Shown: piece by piece, positions 55,869 through 64,000 of the stretch
Position numbering within the stretch: position 1 is the first letter of the stretch
Layout: every line of letters begins with the position of its first letter
Origin: an uncultured Amylibacter sp.
Lineage (GTDB): Bacteria > Pseudomonadota > Alphaproteobacteria > Rhodobacterales > Rhodobacteraceae
DNA length: 64,000 nucleotides
Direction of reading: 5' to 3'
Assembly (NCBI GenBank): GCA_905182285.1
Contig: CAJJAY010000033.1
Location: 1 to 64,000 of the forward strand
Made by a program: the position numbers and the translations under genes
The notes under the pieces: generated by a model
What the model was told of the DNA's origin: nothing
Databases searched by the model: none
The model's input: only the letters and a program-made list of their open reading frames with translations

Positions 55869-57716
55869 ATGCACCGTATAGCCCTTCTTTTTGGATTAAT
55901 TTGTTTTATACTTGCCGCTGCAGGATCATATTTTGGAGCAATATATGCTGTTGATAGGTTCGAAAGATCCACTGAGGCCAAATTAGAACAAGCTATATTT
56001 CTTACAGGTGATGATTGGAGCAATATTAGAGCAAACGGCCTTAGAATACATCTAACTGGTCTTGCACCAAATGAAACTTCAAGATTTGATTTACTTAAAT
56101 CACTGGGAAAACTTGTTGAAGCATCACGAATTAGAGATGAAATTACTTTGCTTGAAGAAGAAAATTTAATACCGCCAAAGTTTTCTTTAGAAGCATTAAG
56201 AAATGATGATCGGATATCTTTAATTGGGTTAATTCCAAAAAATTCTGGAAGAGAAAATATTCTCTCTGCAGTTAGTGAGATTTCGAATGATATAGAAATT
56301 ACGGACATGCTTGAAGAAGTGGATTATCCAATCCCAGCAAATTGGAAAAAATCACTAAATTTTGGGTTATATAGTTTGTCAACATTACAACGTTCAAAAA
56401 TAAGTATATCAGGTGAAGCTATAGTTGTTTCTGCTATAGCAGATTCTCAAAATGAACGATCAAAATTTGAGCGCGTGCTATTAAAAAACCAACCTATTGG
56501 CATTAAACTTACAATGAACATTACTGCACCAAGGCCAGTAATCTCACCTTTTACAATTCGTTTTAGTAAAGAAGATAGCAAAATTAAGCTAGATAGCTGC
56601 TCAGCTGATACAAAAAACACTCAAGCAAAAATTATAGCCGCTGCTAAGAGGGTGGGGATTTTACAATCTGAGAATTGTAAAATTGGATTGGGTATTCCAA
56701 CTCCTGATTGGGCAGAAGCTGTTGTTATGTCAATTTCAGCAGTTGCAAAATTGGGTAATGCATCATTAACTTTTACAGATTCAGACATATCATTGATTGT
56801 ATCAGCAGAAACACCTCAAAAAACATTTGATAATGTAATAGGGAAGCTAGAAAATGATTTGCCAAGTTTATTTTCTCTCTCAGCAATTCTACAGGAAAAA
56901 GAGTTAATAGATGGTGAAAATGGAAAGAGTATTATCCCTGATTTTACAGCAACCATTAGCCCAGAGGGTTCTGTTCAACTTCGCGGTAGATTACCTTCAA
57001 ATATATCTAAAAACGCCGTTGAAGCGTACGCAAAGTCTTTATTTATTGGAAAAAGTATATACGTCCAAACAAGATTAGACCCAAACTTACCAGATGGATG
57101 GCCCACACGTGTACTAGGTGGTTTAGAAGCTTTAGCAGAACTAAATCATGGTGTTCTTATTGTAGAACCATCAGAAATCCAAGTTAGTGGCGTATCAGGT
57201 AATAAAGAATCTACAGGTAAAATTTCTCGTATTTTATCTGTCCGTGTAGGGTCAAAAGGAATTTATAAAATCAAAACTAATTATAATGAAAAATTTGCTC
57301 CTAAACCTAAAATTAAATCTGCCAAACTTTGTGAAACTGAAATAAATACTATCATATCAAACAAAAAGATACGATTTGATCCTGGCAAGGTTGTTATTAA
57401 TGAAGATAGTCTATCTGTTATTAAGTTAATTGCTGATGTATTAAGGACATGCCCCGAAGCAAAATTTGAAATACAGGGCCATACGGATAGCTCTGGATCT
57501 GAAGAGCTAAATGAAAATCTAAGTCAATCACGTGCAGAAGCAGTGTTATTTGAATTATTAAACCGGCGCGTACTTACGTCGGGAATTACCGCAAAAGGGT
57601 ATGGATCAATTAATCCTGTTGCAGATAATAAAACAGAACAAGGGCGAGAAATAAATAGGCGGATTGAAATTAAGTTAATTGAAGAAAAGCTAAAAAATAT
57701 TTCAAGAGCAAATTAG
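55869..57716 (+). CDS. OmpA-family protein with N-terminal membrane anchor and BON-like repeats
   Basis: 615 residues. An N-terminal hydrophobic segment (about 5-26) anchors or exports the protein. The middle has repeated BON-like alpha/beta units (for example ISPEGSVQLRGRLPSN near 358-373). The C-terminal OmpA domain (about 495-605, KFEIQGHTDSSGS and SQSRAEAVLFEL) binds peptidoglycan diaminopimelate. It likely tethers the envelope to the cell wall. A small coiled-coil gene follows 29 bp downstream. Confidence 0.88.
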   Translation: MHRIALLFGLICFILAAAGSYFGAIYAVDRFERSTEAKLEQAIFLTGDDWSNIRANGLRIHLTGLAPNETSRFDLLKSLGKLVEASRIRDEITLLEEENLIPPKFSLEALRNDDRISLIGLIPKNSGRENILSAVSEISNDIEITDMLEEVDYPIPANWKKSLNFGLYSLSTLQRSKISISGEAIVVSAIADSQNERSKFERVLLKNQPIGIKLTMNITAPRPVISPFTIRFSKEDSKIKLDSCSADTKNTQAKIIAAAKRVGILQSENCKIGLGIPTPDWAEAVVMSISAVAKLGNASLTFTDSDISLIVSAETPQKTFDNVIGKLENDLPSLFSLSAILQEKELIDGENGKSIIPDFTATISPEGSVQLRGRLPSNISKNAVEAYAKSLFIGKSIYVQTRLDPNLPDGWPTRVLGGLEALAELNHGVLIVEPSEIQVSGVSGNKESTGKISRILSVRVGSKGIYKIKTNYNEKFAPKPKIKSAKLCETEINTIISNKKIRFDPGKVVINEDSLSVIKLIADVLRTCPEAKFEIQGHTDSSGSEELNENLSQSRAEAVLFELLNRRVLTSGITAKGYGSINPVADNKTEQGREINRRIEIKLIEEKLKNISRAN

Positions 57717-57745
57717 TGAAATAGATAAAAGATGGATACTGTAAA

Positions 57746-58042
57746 ATGAATAGTGATGAACTAATTGGGGTGCTTGCTTTAGCTTTTTTCCTAAGCTTCG
57801 TTTTTGGCTGGGTACTAAGATGGGGCTATAGTGGTTTTAATAAAATCAATTCCTCAGACATGGGGGAAATTGATGACCTAACAAATCGTCTATACGAAAT
57901 GGAACATACTAAAGACGCCGTAGAGACGCATCTGAAAGAGCGTGAATGGGAATTAACAAACCGCATTTCTCAATTAGAAGCTGAATTAGAGGCTGCTATG
58001 GAAGGCTTAGGGGCTGCAAGGCGCGAAGCTGAAAAAAACTAG
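57746..58042 (+). CDS. Small membrane-anchored coiled-coil protein (98 aa)
   Basis: One N-terminal membrane helix (about 6-28) with a GWVLRWGY edge is followed by a charged coiled coil (about 42-95, EIDDLTNRLYEMEHTKDAVE and repeated ELEAAMEGL). I do not recognise a named family. It lies 29 bp after the OmpA-family gene on the same strand, so an envelope role is likely but inferred. Confidence 0.7.
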   Translation: MNSDELIGVLALAFFLSFVFGWVLRWGYSGFNKINSSDMGEIDDLTNRLYEMEHTKDAVETHLKEREWELTNRISQLEAELEAAMEGLGAARREAEKN

Positions 58043-58051
58043 AAATAATTT

Positions 58052-58489
58052 CTACCACCTAGCTAATGACTTCTCATCTTCAGGGTTTGCATTAACCCAA
58101 ACGCTTCCATTATCTCCATGTTCTTTTTTCCAAAAAGGTGCGCGGGATTTGAGAAAATCCATTATATAATCAGCTGCTTCAAATGCTTCCCGTCGATGCG
58201 GGGCAGCAACAGCTACCATCATGATTTGTTCGCCCAAAGATAAATGGCCAAATCGATGTACAATACGCACATCAATTAGATTCCATTTTTTAAGTGCTTT
58301 ATTCTTAATTTCTTCTAAAGCTGTAAATGTCATTTTAGGATAGTGTTCTAATTCTAAAGCCTTAAGAGATTTATCTCCTCGAACAATGCCAATAAAACTA
58401 ATAATAGCTCCTGTTGCACCATCAGCTGTTTTTAATTGGTTTATCTCATCTGCCAAATTGAAATTTTTTTCTTGCACCAACACAGTCAT
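58052..58489 (-). CDS. moaE: Molybdopterin synthase catalytic subunit MoaE
   Basis: 145 residues from the ATG at 58489, one base after the moaD stop; a GTG three codons earlier is less likely. LELEHYPKMTF, VRIVHRFGHLSLGEQIM and the C-terminal FWKKE with its catalytic lysine region mark MoaE. With thiocarboxylated MoaD it converts cPMP to molybdopterin. It is last in uvrC-pgsA-moaD-moaE and converges on the coiled-coil gene with 9 bp between. Confidence 0.94.
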   Translation of the reverse strand: MTVLVQEKNFNLADEINQLKTADGATGAIISFIGIVRGDKSLKALELEHYPKMTFTALEEIKNKALKKWNLIDVRIVHRFGHLSLGEQIMMVAVAAPHRREAFEAADYIMDFLKSRAPFWKKEHGDNGSVWVNANPEDEKSLARW

Positions 58490-58490
58490 T

Positions 58491-58742
58491 CTACCCACCA
58501 GTCATTGGAGGAAAAAATGCTACTTCGTTAACATTTTTCAAGCTTGAATCAAAAGTAGATAAGGTTTGATCCAAGGCTACTCTAACCGAAGATAAATCTG
58601 AAAATGCAAAATCATATCGTTCTTCTTTTGAACGTAAATCTTTAATTAATTGCTCTACTGTTTTTGCTTCAGTTTCTATTACTTCTGATGATTTACCAAT
58701 TCTTTCACGCAGCCAAGCAAAATATAGAATTTTAATTTTCAT
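58491..58742 (-). CDS. moaD: Molybdopterin synthase sulfur carrier subunit MoaD
   Basis: 83 residues of a ubiquitin-like fold ending in FFPPMTGG; the terminal Gly-Gly is adenylylated and thiocarboxylated. It supplies sulfur to MoaE. The ATG overlaps the pgsA stop by four bases, and moaE begins one base after its stop. Confidence 0.94.
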   Translation of the reverse strand: MKIKILYFAWLRERIGKSSEVIETEAKTVEQLIKDLRSKEERYDFAFSDLSSVRVALDQTLSTFDSSLKNVNEVAFFPPMTGG

Positions 58743-59407
58743 TTTGCAGTACCTTTAAGATAAGGACTTGCTTTAACAAGATAATCTATACCAGTATAAA
58801 TTGTTAAAAGCATTGCAATCCATAATAGCGTTATACCTACATAGTATGAATAATAGGCATATGAATAATATAACATCAAATTAGTTTCATCAGTTAATTG
58901 GTTAGATAAAATTCTTGCAACAACATTTTTATCCATACTTAGAGTTAAAGATCTAAGATTATGCTCAAAAATTCCATGCAAAAATAGAACAGATATAGAT
59001 ATCATTTGAACAGTAGTTTTCCACTTGGCAACCTTAGTAACTGCAAGTTTTCCAGCATCTTTACCTAAAAATTCCCGAAGCCCAGAAACAAAAACTTCTC
59101 TCAATAGAATTAATATCATTGGTATAATAATTAGTGGTTTTAAACCATATAAGCCAATGATTGCAAGAATAGCCAAAATAACCATTGCTTTATCAGCAAT
59201 TGGATCAAGCATTGTACCAAAAGCACTTTGTTGACTCCATTTTCGAGCCAGGTACCCATCGATATAATCAGTTATGGAAGCGCCTATAAACAGAGATAAG
59301 GCGATCCAATCCGCATAAGGCCTATCCAAACAGAGGAAAACAATTACTACTGCTGGTGCCGCCAGCATACGAAAAGTAGTAAGTATATTTGGTATATTCC
59401 AATTCAC
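58739..59407 (-). CDS. pgsA: CDP-diacylglycerol-glycerol-3-phosphate 3-phosphatidyltransferase
   Basis: 222 residues. I chose the GTG at 59407 (NWNIPNILTTFRM), with GGAG six bases upstream, over an ATG at 59431 with no ribosome site. The CDP-alcohol phosphotransferase motif is complete: DYIDGYLARKW, then GTMLDPIADKAM (D-G-x2-A-R-x8-G-x3-D-x3-D). It makes phosphatidylglycerol phosphate in the inner membrane. It lies 41 bp after uvrC and overlaps moaD. Confidence 0.95.
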   Translation of the reverse strand: MNWNIPNILTTFRMLAAPAVVIVFLCLDRPYADWIALSLFIGASITDYIDGYLARKWSQQSAFGTMLDPIADKAMVILAILAIIGLYGLKPLIIIPMILILLREVFVSGLREFLGKDAGKLAVTKVAKWKTTVQMISISVLFLHGIFEHNLRSLTLSMDKNVVARILSNQLTDETNLMLYYSYAYYSYYVGITLLWIAMLLTIYTGIDYLVKASPYLKGTAK

Positions 59408-59448
59408 CTTAGTCTCCAAAATAATATACATTCAATTTAAATTAATCT

Positions 59449-61326
59449 TTAGCCTTTGTCATGATAGAAGTCATAGATAATTTGAGCCATTTTACTAGAT
59501 AAACCCTCTACAGCCTTTAAATCTTTTAAGGAAGCTCGAGAGGCTGATTTTGCTGAACCAAAATGTGCCAAAATTGCACGTTTTCTGCTAGCGCCTACAC
59601 CAGGCACTTCATCAAGCGTTGTTACTCCAATTGCTTTGGATCTTTTTGCACGATGCGTTGTTATGGCAAATCGATGAGCTTCATCTCGCAAACGTTGTAT
59701 AAAATACAAAACTGGATCATTTCTCTGTAATGCAAAAGCAGGCTTACCTGGGCAATAAAACTCTTCTTTACCTTGATCACGATCTATTCCTTTTGCAACT
59801 CCAACAAAAGGTACGTCATTAATACCAAGTTCATTTAATATTTTAGCAACAGCACTTATTTGTCCAGCTCCACCATCAATTAATAATAGATCAGGCCAAT
59901 TTTCACTTTTCTTATGAGGGTCTTCTTTTATTAATGACTTAAAGCGACGATCTAAAACTTCTTTCATCATACCAAAATCATCACCTGCAATAGTATCTTC
60001 ATATTTAATATTATATTTTCGATACGAAGATTTCATATATCCATCTGGACCAGAGGCTATCATTGCACCAACTGCAAATGCACCTTGTATATGACTATTA
60101 TCATATACTTCAATTCTTTTAGGGACCTGATCTAAAGAAAAAGCATCTGATATACCTTTTAATAATTTTGCTTGTGTTGCACTTTCACTCATTTTACGCG
60201 CTAAGCTTTCACGCGCATTTCTTTGTGCATTAAAAACTAATTCCGCACGTTCACCACGTTTAGGTTCAATAATTTCAATTTTATTTCCTCGCTTTACAGA
60301 CAATGCATCAATTAACAGATCAAGATTAGAAATAGGGCAAGAAACTAAGATTAGCTTTGGCGGTGTTTTATTATCATAAAATTGCGCAAGAAAGCTTTCC
60401 ATTACCTCTTCAGAATCTGCTCCTGATGTATTTCTTGGATAGAATGCCCTATTGCCCCAATTTTGGTTTGCTCTAATAAAAAATACTTGCACACAAGCTT
60501 GGTCACCTTCCATATGTAATGATACAATATCTGCCTCATTTACAGTTTTAGGATTTATCCCTTGACTGGATTGTACATTTGTTAGTGCTCTTATTCGATC
60601 ACGTAAACTAGCTGCTCTTTCAAATTGTAGATTTTTACTAGCTTCTGCCATCTCTATGGCCATACTTTCTTGAATTTTTGTGCTCTTTCCCTCTAAAAAT
60701 TTTCTAGCATCATCTACAAGGTGATTATATTTTTCTGCACTTATTTTATTCACACAAGGCCCAGAACATCTTGCTATCTGATATTGTAAGCAAGCACGTG
60801 TGCGTGTAGAAAAATCATTGTCAGTGCATGTTCGAAGTAAAAAAATTCTCTGTAAGTGATGAAGCGTCCGGTTTACTGAAGTAACAGATGCAAAAGGTCC
60901 AAAATATTCCGAATCTTTTGACTTACGTCCTCTATGTTTAGCAATCTTTGGAAATTTATGGGAACTAGAGATCATTATGTTTGGAAAGCTTTTATCATCT
61001 CGTAACAAAACATTATATCGTGGCTTCAGTTGCTTTATGAGGTTCTGTTCTAATAATAAAGCTTCTGTTTCTGTCTGAGTTGTTAAAAACATCATACTCG
61101 AAGTATTAGAAATCATACGGCCAATTCTTGCAGAATGCCCGGTCGGCTTTGCATAATTTGAAACTCTTCTTTTTAAGCTTCTAGCCTTACCCACATATAA
61201 AACCTCACCATCCTGGTTCAACATACGATAAACTCCTGGACTACCATCCAAGGATTTTAAATATGACTTAATAACTTCATGGCCTTTGATGGCTTGGTTT
61301 TTAATTTTTTTATTAGGTTCAGACAT
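59449..61326 (-). CDS. uvrC: Excinuclease ABC subunit C
   Basis: 625 residues. Domains in order: GIY-YIG nuclease (about 28-105, SPGVYRMLNQDGEVLYVGK) for the 3' incision, a cysteine-rich stretch (ACLQYQIARCSGPC), a UVR helix pair that binds UvrB (near 205-240) and an RNase-H-like domain for the 5' incision (EVYDNSHIQGAFAVG, LLIDGGAGQ). Tandem helix-hairpin-helix motifs lie near 565-620. It makes both cuts in nucleotide-excision repair. It is first in uvrC-pgsA-moaD-moaE. Confidence 0.97.
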   Translation of the reverse strand: MSEPNKKIKNQAIKGHEVIKSYLKSLDGSPGVYRMLNQDGEVLYVGKARSLKRRVSNYAKPTGHSARIGRMISNTSSMMFLTTQTETEALLLEQNLIKQLKPRYNVLLRDDKSFPNIMISSSHKFPKIAKHRGRKSKDSEYFGPFASVTSVNRTLHHLQRIFLLRTCTDNDFSTRTRACLQYQIARCSGPCVNKISAEKYNHLVDDARKFLEGKSTKIQESMAIEMAEASKNLQFERAASLRDRIRALTNVQSSQGINPKTVNEADIVSLHMEGDQACVQVFFIRANQNWGNRAFYPRNTSGADSEEVMESFLAQFYDNKTPPKLILVSCPISNLDLLIDALSVKRGNKIEIIEPKRGERAELVFNAQRNARESLARKMSESATQAKLLKGISDAFSLDQVPKRIEVYDNSHIQGAFAVGAMIASGPDGYMKSSYRKYNIKYEDTIAGDDFGMMKEVLDRRFKSLIKEDPHKKSENWPDLLLIDGGAGQISAVAKILNELGINDVPFVGVAKGIDRDQGKEEFYCPGKPAFALQRNDPVLYFIQRLRDEAHRFAITTHRAKRSKAIGVTTLDEVPGVGASRKRAILAHFGSAKSASRASLKDLKAVEGLSSKMAQIIYDFYHDKG

Positions 61327-61635
61327 TTTTTATGTTTGCCAGATATTTTAAGCCTCTGCACTTACTTCTTTCATAAATATTCTATTTCTATCCACAAAAT
61401 TTGTGGATAACTCTGAGGATAAGCTGCACATAAATAGATTTTTTTGTTTTATAATCATAACTTCTATGGTTTGCTTAAAAATTAACCAAAAGCTAAGTGA
61501 TTGAAATTAAACAAAAAAAAATAATGTATTTGCAAGCCATTGAAATCATTAGATTTTTAGTATCAGAAAAATATCTATTTTAAAACAAGTGGACAAAAAT
61601 TCATATTTTATTTCTAATCTATATTAAAATAGACT
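61327..61635 (-). other. A/T-rich gene-free stretch with DnaA-box-like cluster
   Basis: No gene is seen here. A perfect 10-bp inverted repeat around one base (TATCCACAAA/TTTGTGGATA, 61389-61409) contains an exact TTATCCACA box on the minus strand (61402-61410) and a near-copy on the plus strand (61388-61396). A one-mismatch copy follows (61414-61422). Next comes about 200 bp of very A/T-rich DNA. This could be a DnaA-controlled promoter for uvrC or a replication-origin-like element; neither is shown. Confidence 0.4.
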
Positions 61636-61821
61636 TCATTTGTTCTTAGATTTACAACTACATTCGATATCTTTAAATATATAGCTTCCACAGCTCTCAC
61701 ATTTAGTGGCTTTATCTAAGGAACCCTTACGCTTTAATTTAGGAAAAGACGGCAATCGTAACTTACCAAATATACCTAATAAAATAATAAAAATTAGAAA
61801 AATTAAAACTGCTTTTGACAT
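61636..61821 (-). CDS. Small membrane protein with zinc-ribbon-like tail (61 aa)
   Basis: One N-terminal membrane helix (about 3-20) and a basic linker are followed by a C-terminal CESCGSYIFKDIECSC motif, which looks like a one-knuckle zinc site (CxxC-x(9)-CxC). I recall similar short proteins in Rhodobacterales but no function. Whether it shares a transcript with tdk, 77 bp upstream on the same strand, is unknown. Confidence 0.7.
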   Translation of the reverse strand: MSKAVLIFLIFIILLGIFGKLRLPSFPKLKRKGSLDKATKCESCGSYIFKDIECSCKSKNK

Positions 61822-61898
61822 ATAAATTTCTTAAAGTTTTTATAGAATATCTACAAGCATGATTAATCCAATAGTAAACAATCCATGCAGTTAAATCT

Positions 61899-62477
61899 TT
61901 ATTGACCTACTTTTTTACGCCAATGTTTACGACAAAGTGATACATAAGCTTCATTTCCACCAATTTGGACTTGCTCACCGTCTATCAAGGCAATGCCATT
62001 TTCATCCTGACGGACAACCATGGTTGCTTTCTTTCCACAGAAACAAATGGTTTTTATTTCTCTCATTTCATCTGACAGTGCTAATAAAGTAGCTGAACCT
62101 GGAAATAAATTACCTTGAAAGTCGACCCTAAGTCCGTAACACATTATTGGAATATTCAAATCATCTACAGCTCGAGCTAATTGCCAAACTTGAATATGAG
62201 ATAAAAATTGTGCCTCGTCGATAAAAACACAAGCGCACGGCCCCTTGTTAAGACGATCATTTATTTTATAAAATAAGTCATCTAACGCTGAAAATGTATC
62301 AGCTTCTCTTCCAATTCCAATACGTGAACCTATTCTTCCATCTCCAGCACGATTATCAAATTGTGCTGTTAGTAGGTAGGATTCCATTCCACGTTCTTTA
62401 TAATTATGAGCTGCTTGCAAAAGTAGTGTGGATTTACCTGCATTCATGGTAGAATAATGAAAATAAAGTTTTGCCAT
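61899..62477 (-). CDS. tdk: Thymidine kinase
   Basis: 192 residues from the ATG at 62477 (MAKLYFHYSTMNAGKST); fourteen extra codons upstream are rejected. The P-loop is MNAGKST (11-17), the Mg/catalytic segment is FIDEAQFL (near 82-89), and zinc ligands come from CFCGKK and LCRKHW. It phosphorylates salvaged thymidine, which complements the de novo pyrimidine genes in the window. Confidence 0.95.
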   Translation of the reverse strand: MAKLYFHYSTMNAGKSTLLLQAAHNYKERGMESYLLTAQFDNRAGDGRIGSRIGIGREADTFSALDDLFYKINDRLNKGPCACVFIDEAQFLSHIQVWQLARAVDDLNIPIMCYGLRVDFQGNLFPGSATLLALSDEMREIKTICFCGKKATMVVRQDENGIALIDGEQVQIGGNEAYVSLCRKHWRKKVGQ

Positions 62478-62560
62478 GGAATAAATAATGAAGAGATAAG
62501 CACTTAAGTTCAAGCGCAAGTTACAACATAATTGAGTATACTTAAAACTTATTTACTTAA

Positions 62561-63361
62561 TTAATTTAAATTTCCCAAAATATATTCAAATGATTTTTTC
62601 AAAGTATTGTAAGGATTAGTTATTGAATGAACAGATGGTGAAAAGCACTCATAAGAAACCATACCAGCATAGCCTCCTTTTTTTAGATTTCTTAACTGAC
62701 CTAAATTATCTAACCGATCTTGCTCGTCTATAATAACTCGATGCATATCTTCCATTTGAACGAGCTTTAAATCAACTTCATTAACTGCAGAAATATGTAC
62801 CAGGCCTGTTGAATCCGGAAACAAGTCTCCACCAGCTAGTGCATGGTGGAATGTATCATGAACTAATTTGAATTGATTCTCACCATTAATAGATTTTATG
62901 GCATTAATAACGTCGCTTTTTGATCTAAGTGACGATCTCATGAAACCTAGTGGTTCAATCAAGGCAGTAATATTTACGTTTTGCAAAATTGGTAAAATAG
63001 CTCTCAAAGAAATATTTAAATTAGATTTTCTCTCATTTTCAGAACAGCCGATTCCATCGTTAGCAGGGATTAGGCTTATCGTTTCTGCAGATGCAGCTTC
63101 AGCAATTTTGATAAGTTCTAATAATTCAAATTCCCTTTGTTTATTCCATCGATTAAAAGGATATATTTGACTGAGACCAATGATACGTATCCCTTTATCA
63201 GCAGCAATTTTTCCTGCTTCTATAGGATCAAGACCATCAAATAAAACATTTTTAATATCATTCCTAACTTCTACACCAGTACAGTTTAGTTTTACTGCTA
63301 AATTAATTAATTCCCTGTAGCTCAAGTGCGGCGCGGTCATATGGTTAATTGCAAAATTCAT
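62561..63361 (-). CDS. Xylose-isomerase-like TIM-barrel protein (IolI-related)
   Basis: 266 residues. NHMTAPHLSYRELINLA and GVEVRNDIKN at the N-terminus, with metal-site candidates in LIEPLGF (near 138-144) and KLVHDTFHHAL (near 165-175), place it among AP endonuclease 2/sugar isomerases. The NHMT opening resembles 2-keto-myo-inositol isomerase (IolI). No other inositol genes are in the window, so the substrate is open. It is divergent from the HAD-fold gene. Confidence 0.78.
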   Translation of the reverse strand: MNFAINHMTAPHLSYRELINLAVKLNCTGVEVRNDIKNVLFDGLDPIEAGKIAADKGIRIIGLSQIYPFNRWNKQREFELLELIKIAEAASAETISLIPANDGIGCSENERKSNLNISLRAILPILQNVNITALIEPLGFMRSSLRSKSDVINAIKSINGENQFKLVHDTFHHALAGGDLFPDSTGLVHISAVNEVDLKLVQMEDMHRVIIDEQDRLDNLGQLRNLKKGGYAGMVSYECFSPSVHSITNPYNTLKKSFEYILGNLN

Positions 63362-63521
63362 ATAAACTCCAAATATGTATTTATGATATTTTATTTTGTT
63401 AATTGCAAACCAGTATTCTACATTAAAAATTGAGCCAAGCTTGCCTTATGGATCTGTTGCGTTAATTAACATCCAAGTATTATGTGCCAAATTAATAATT
63501 TATTGACAGTGAGGATTGTAA

Positions 63522-64000
63522 TTGAAAAAAGCTCTTTTATTTGGGTCTATAGGTGTACTTACAGAAACATCAGAATTGCAGAGAAGAGCTTATAACGAGG
63601 CCCTTAAGTCAAACAACATTAATTATATATGGAATGTTGGAACATATTGTAAATTGCTGCAAGAGCCTGGAGGGAAAAAGCGCTTATCCTCATTTGGAGG
63701 TATGACACTCTCAGATAAACAAGTTGTAAAAATACATAATGATAAACAAGAAATTTTTGAAAGTTTAGTAAAGGATGGTATTGAGCCAAGGCCTGGCTGT
63801 CTCCTAACTATAAAGAAATGTAAGGATTTAGGTATTAAAGTAGGCTTCATAACTACTACAACGCCTAAAACTGTTAACATAATAAGAGAAGGTTTAACAA
63901 ATTTTCTTGATTTTGAAGACTTTGATTTAATTACTTCAAATCAGAATGTTGCACACGGAAAGCCCAATCCTGAAATTTATAAATATGCTTTAAAAGAATT
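63522..64000 (+). CDS. HAD-superfamily fold protein with altered motif I (cut by window end)
   Basis: About 159 codons are visible from a TTG start at 63522, which has GAGGA six bases upstream and a stop codon immediately before it. The body matches CbbY/beta-PGM-like HAD proteins: ETSELQRRAYNEAL, the motif-II threonine in GFITTTTPKTV, and motif III HGKPNPEIY. Motif I, however, reads LLFGSIGVLTET where DxDGTLxDT is expected, so the nucleophile and acid/base aspartates are Gly and Ile. It may be catalytically dead or use another mechanism. The C-terminus is outside the window. Confidence 0.8.
   Translation, partial: MKKALLFGSIGVLTETSELQRRAYNEALKSNNINYIWNVGTYCKLLQEPGGKKRLSSFGGMTLSDKQVVKIHNDKQEIFESLVKDGIEPRPGCLLTIKKCKDLGIKVGFITTTTPKTVNIIREGLTNFLDFEDFDLITSNQNVAHGKPNPEIYKYALKE

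Overview
This window is a dense, low-G+C (roughly one third, judged by eye) chromosomal segment of an alphaproteobacterium. The best guess is a streamlined marine relative of the Rhodobacterales/roseobacter group. Lineage clues, from family knowledge and not from a search, are a 45-aa aa3-type cytochrome oxidase subunit IV gene beside rpsU and COQ9, the cell-cycle proteins MipZ and TrcR (DUF1013), the order uvrC-pgsA-moaD-moaE, gshA near rsmE/ubiA, and a TrmD with an N-terminal extension. I see no tRNA or rRNA gene, insertion sequence, prophage or CRISPR array. Almost everything is core genome.

Layout. 1-8.5 kb, minus strand: secE-nusG-rplK-rplA-rplJ-rplL-rpoB-rpoC (rpoC cut by the window edge), with structured intergenic RNA before rplJ and before rpoB. 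8.5-11.3 kb, minus: DsbA-like thioredoxin, tag, a 54-aa YdcH-family protein, a TrmN6-like methyltransferase and a DUF2007 protein. 11.3-16.6 kb: polyprenyl diphosphate synthase (+), then ispE, a TPR protein and ETF-ubiquinone oxidoreductase (-). 16.7-20.4 kb: greA (+) facing the molybdenum-cofactor operon fdhD-mobA-mobB-moeA (-). 20.4-25.4 kb: azlCD, psuK-psuG, and an Lrp-type regulator divergent from alanine dehydrogenase. 25.5-30.5 kb, plus: ffh-chorismate mutase-rpsP, then rimM-trmD and rplS-rpmE, with three strong terminators and two structured leaders (ffh, rplS).

30.5-42.4 kb is a mosaic of short units: mipZ, a D,D-carboxypeptidase, clpS, an RsmC-like methylase, an SDR protein, trcR, a branched-chain aminotransferase, COQ9, rpsU, the CoxIV-like peptide, an MBL hydrolase, Sua5/TsaC, YqgE and a DsbD N-domain protein. 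42.4-47.2 kb is an RND efflux pump with its membrane-fusion partner. 47.4-53.5 kb holds moaB with a uracil-DNA glycosylase, pyrB, a PH-like membrane protein, a dihydroorotase homologue that has lost its metal ligands, plsY and gshA. 53.6-59.4 kb holds rsmE/ubiA (11 bp apart), an OmpA-family protein, moaE-moaD and pgsA. 59.4-64 kb holds uvrC, an AT-rich gene-free stretch with DnaA-box-like sites, a small zinc-ribbon membrane protein, tdk, a sugar isomerase-like TIM barrel, and a HAD-fold protein cut by the window end.

How the genes work together: the window supplies transcription and translation machinery, SRP targeting, ubiquinone synthesis (polyprenyl tail, UbiA, COQ9) with an electron feed (ETF-QO), molybdenum-cofactor assembly in three separate clusters, pyrimidine synthesis and salvage, and envelope functions. 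Genes are tightly packed, with ATGA/TAATG start-stop overlaps, and five convergent gene pairs share exactly four bases at their stop codons. I did not find a clear new multi-gene system. The most interesting leads are enzyme homologues lacking catalytic residues (PyrC-like, HAD-like, SDR), structured leaders before ffh, rplS and rpoB, an inverted repeat at the secE promoter, an orphan terminator near clpS, and the DnaA-box-like cluster.
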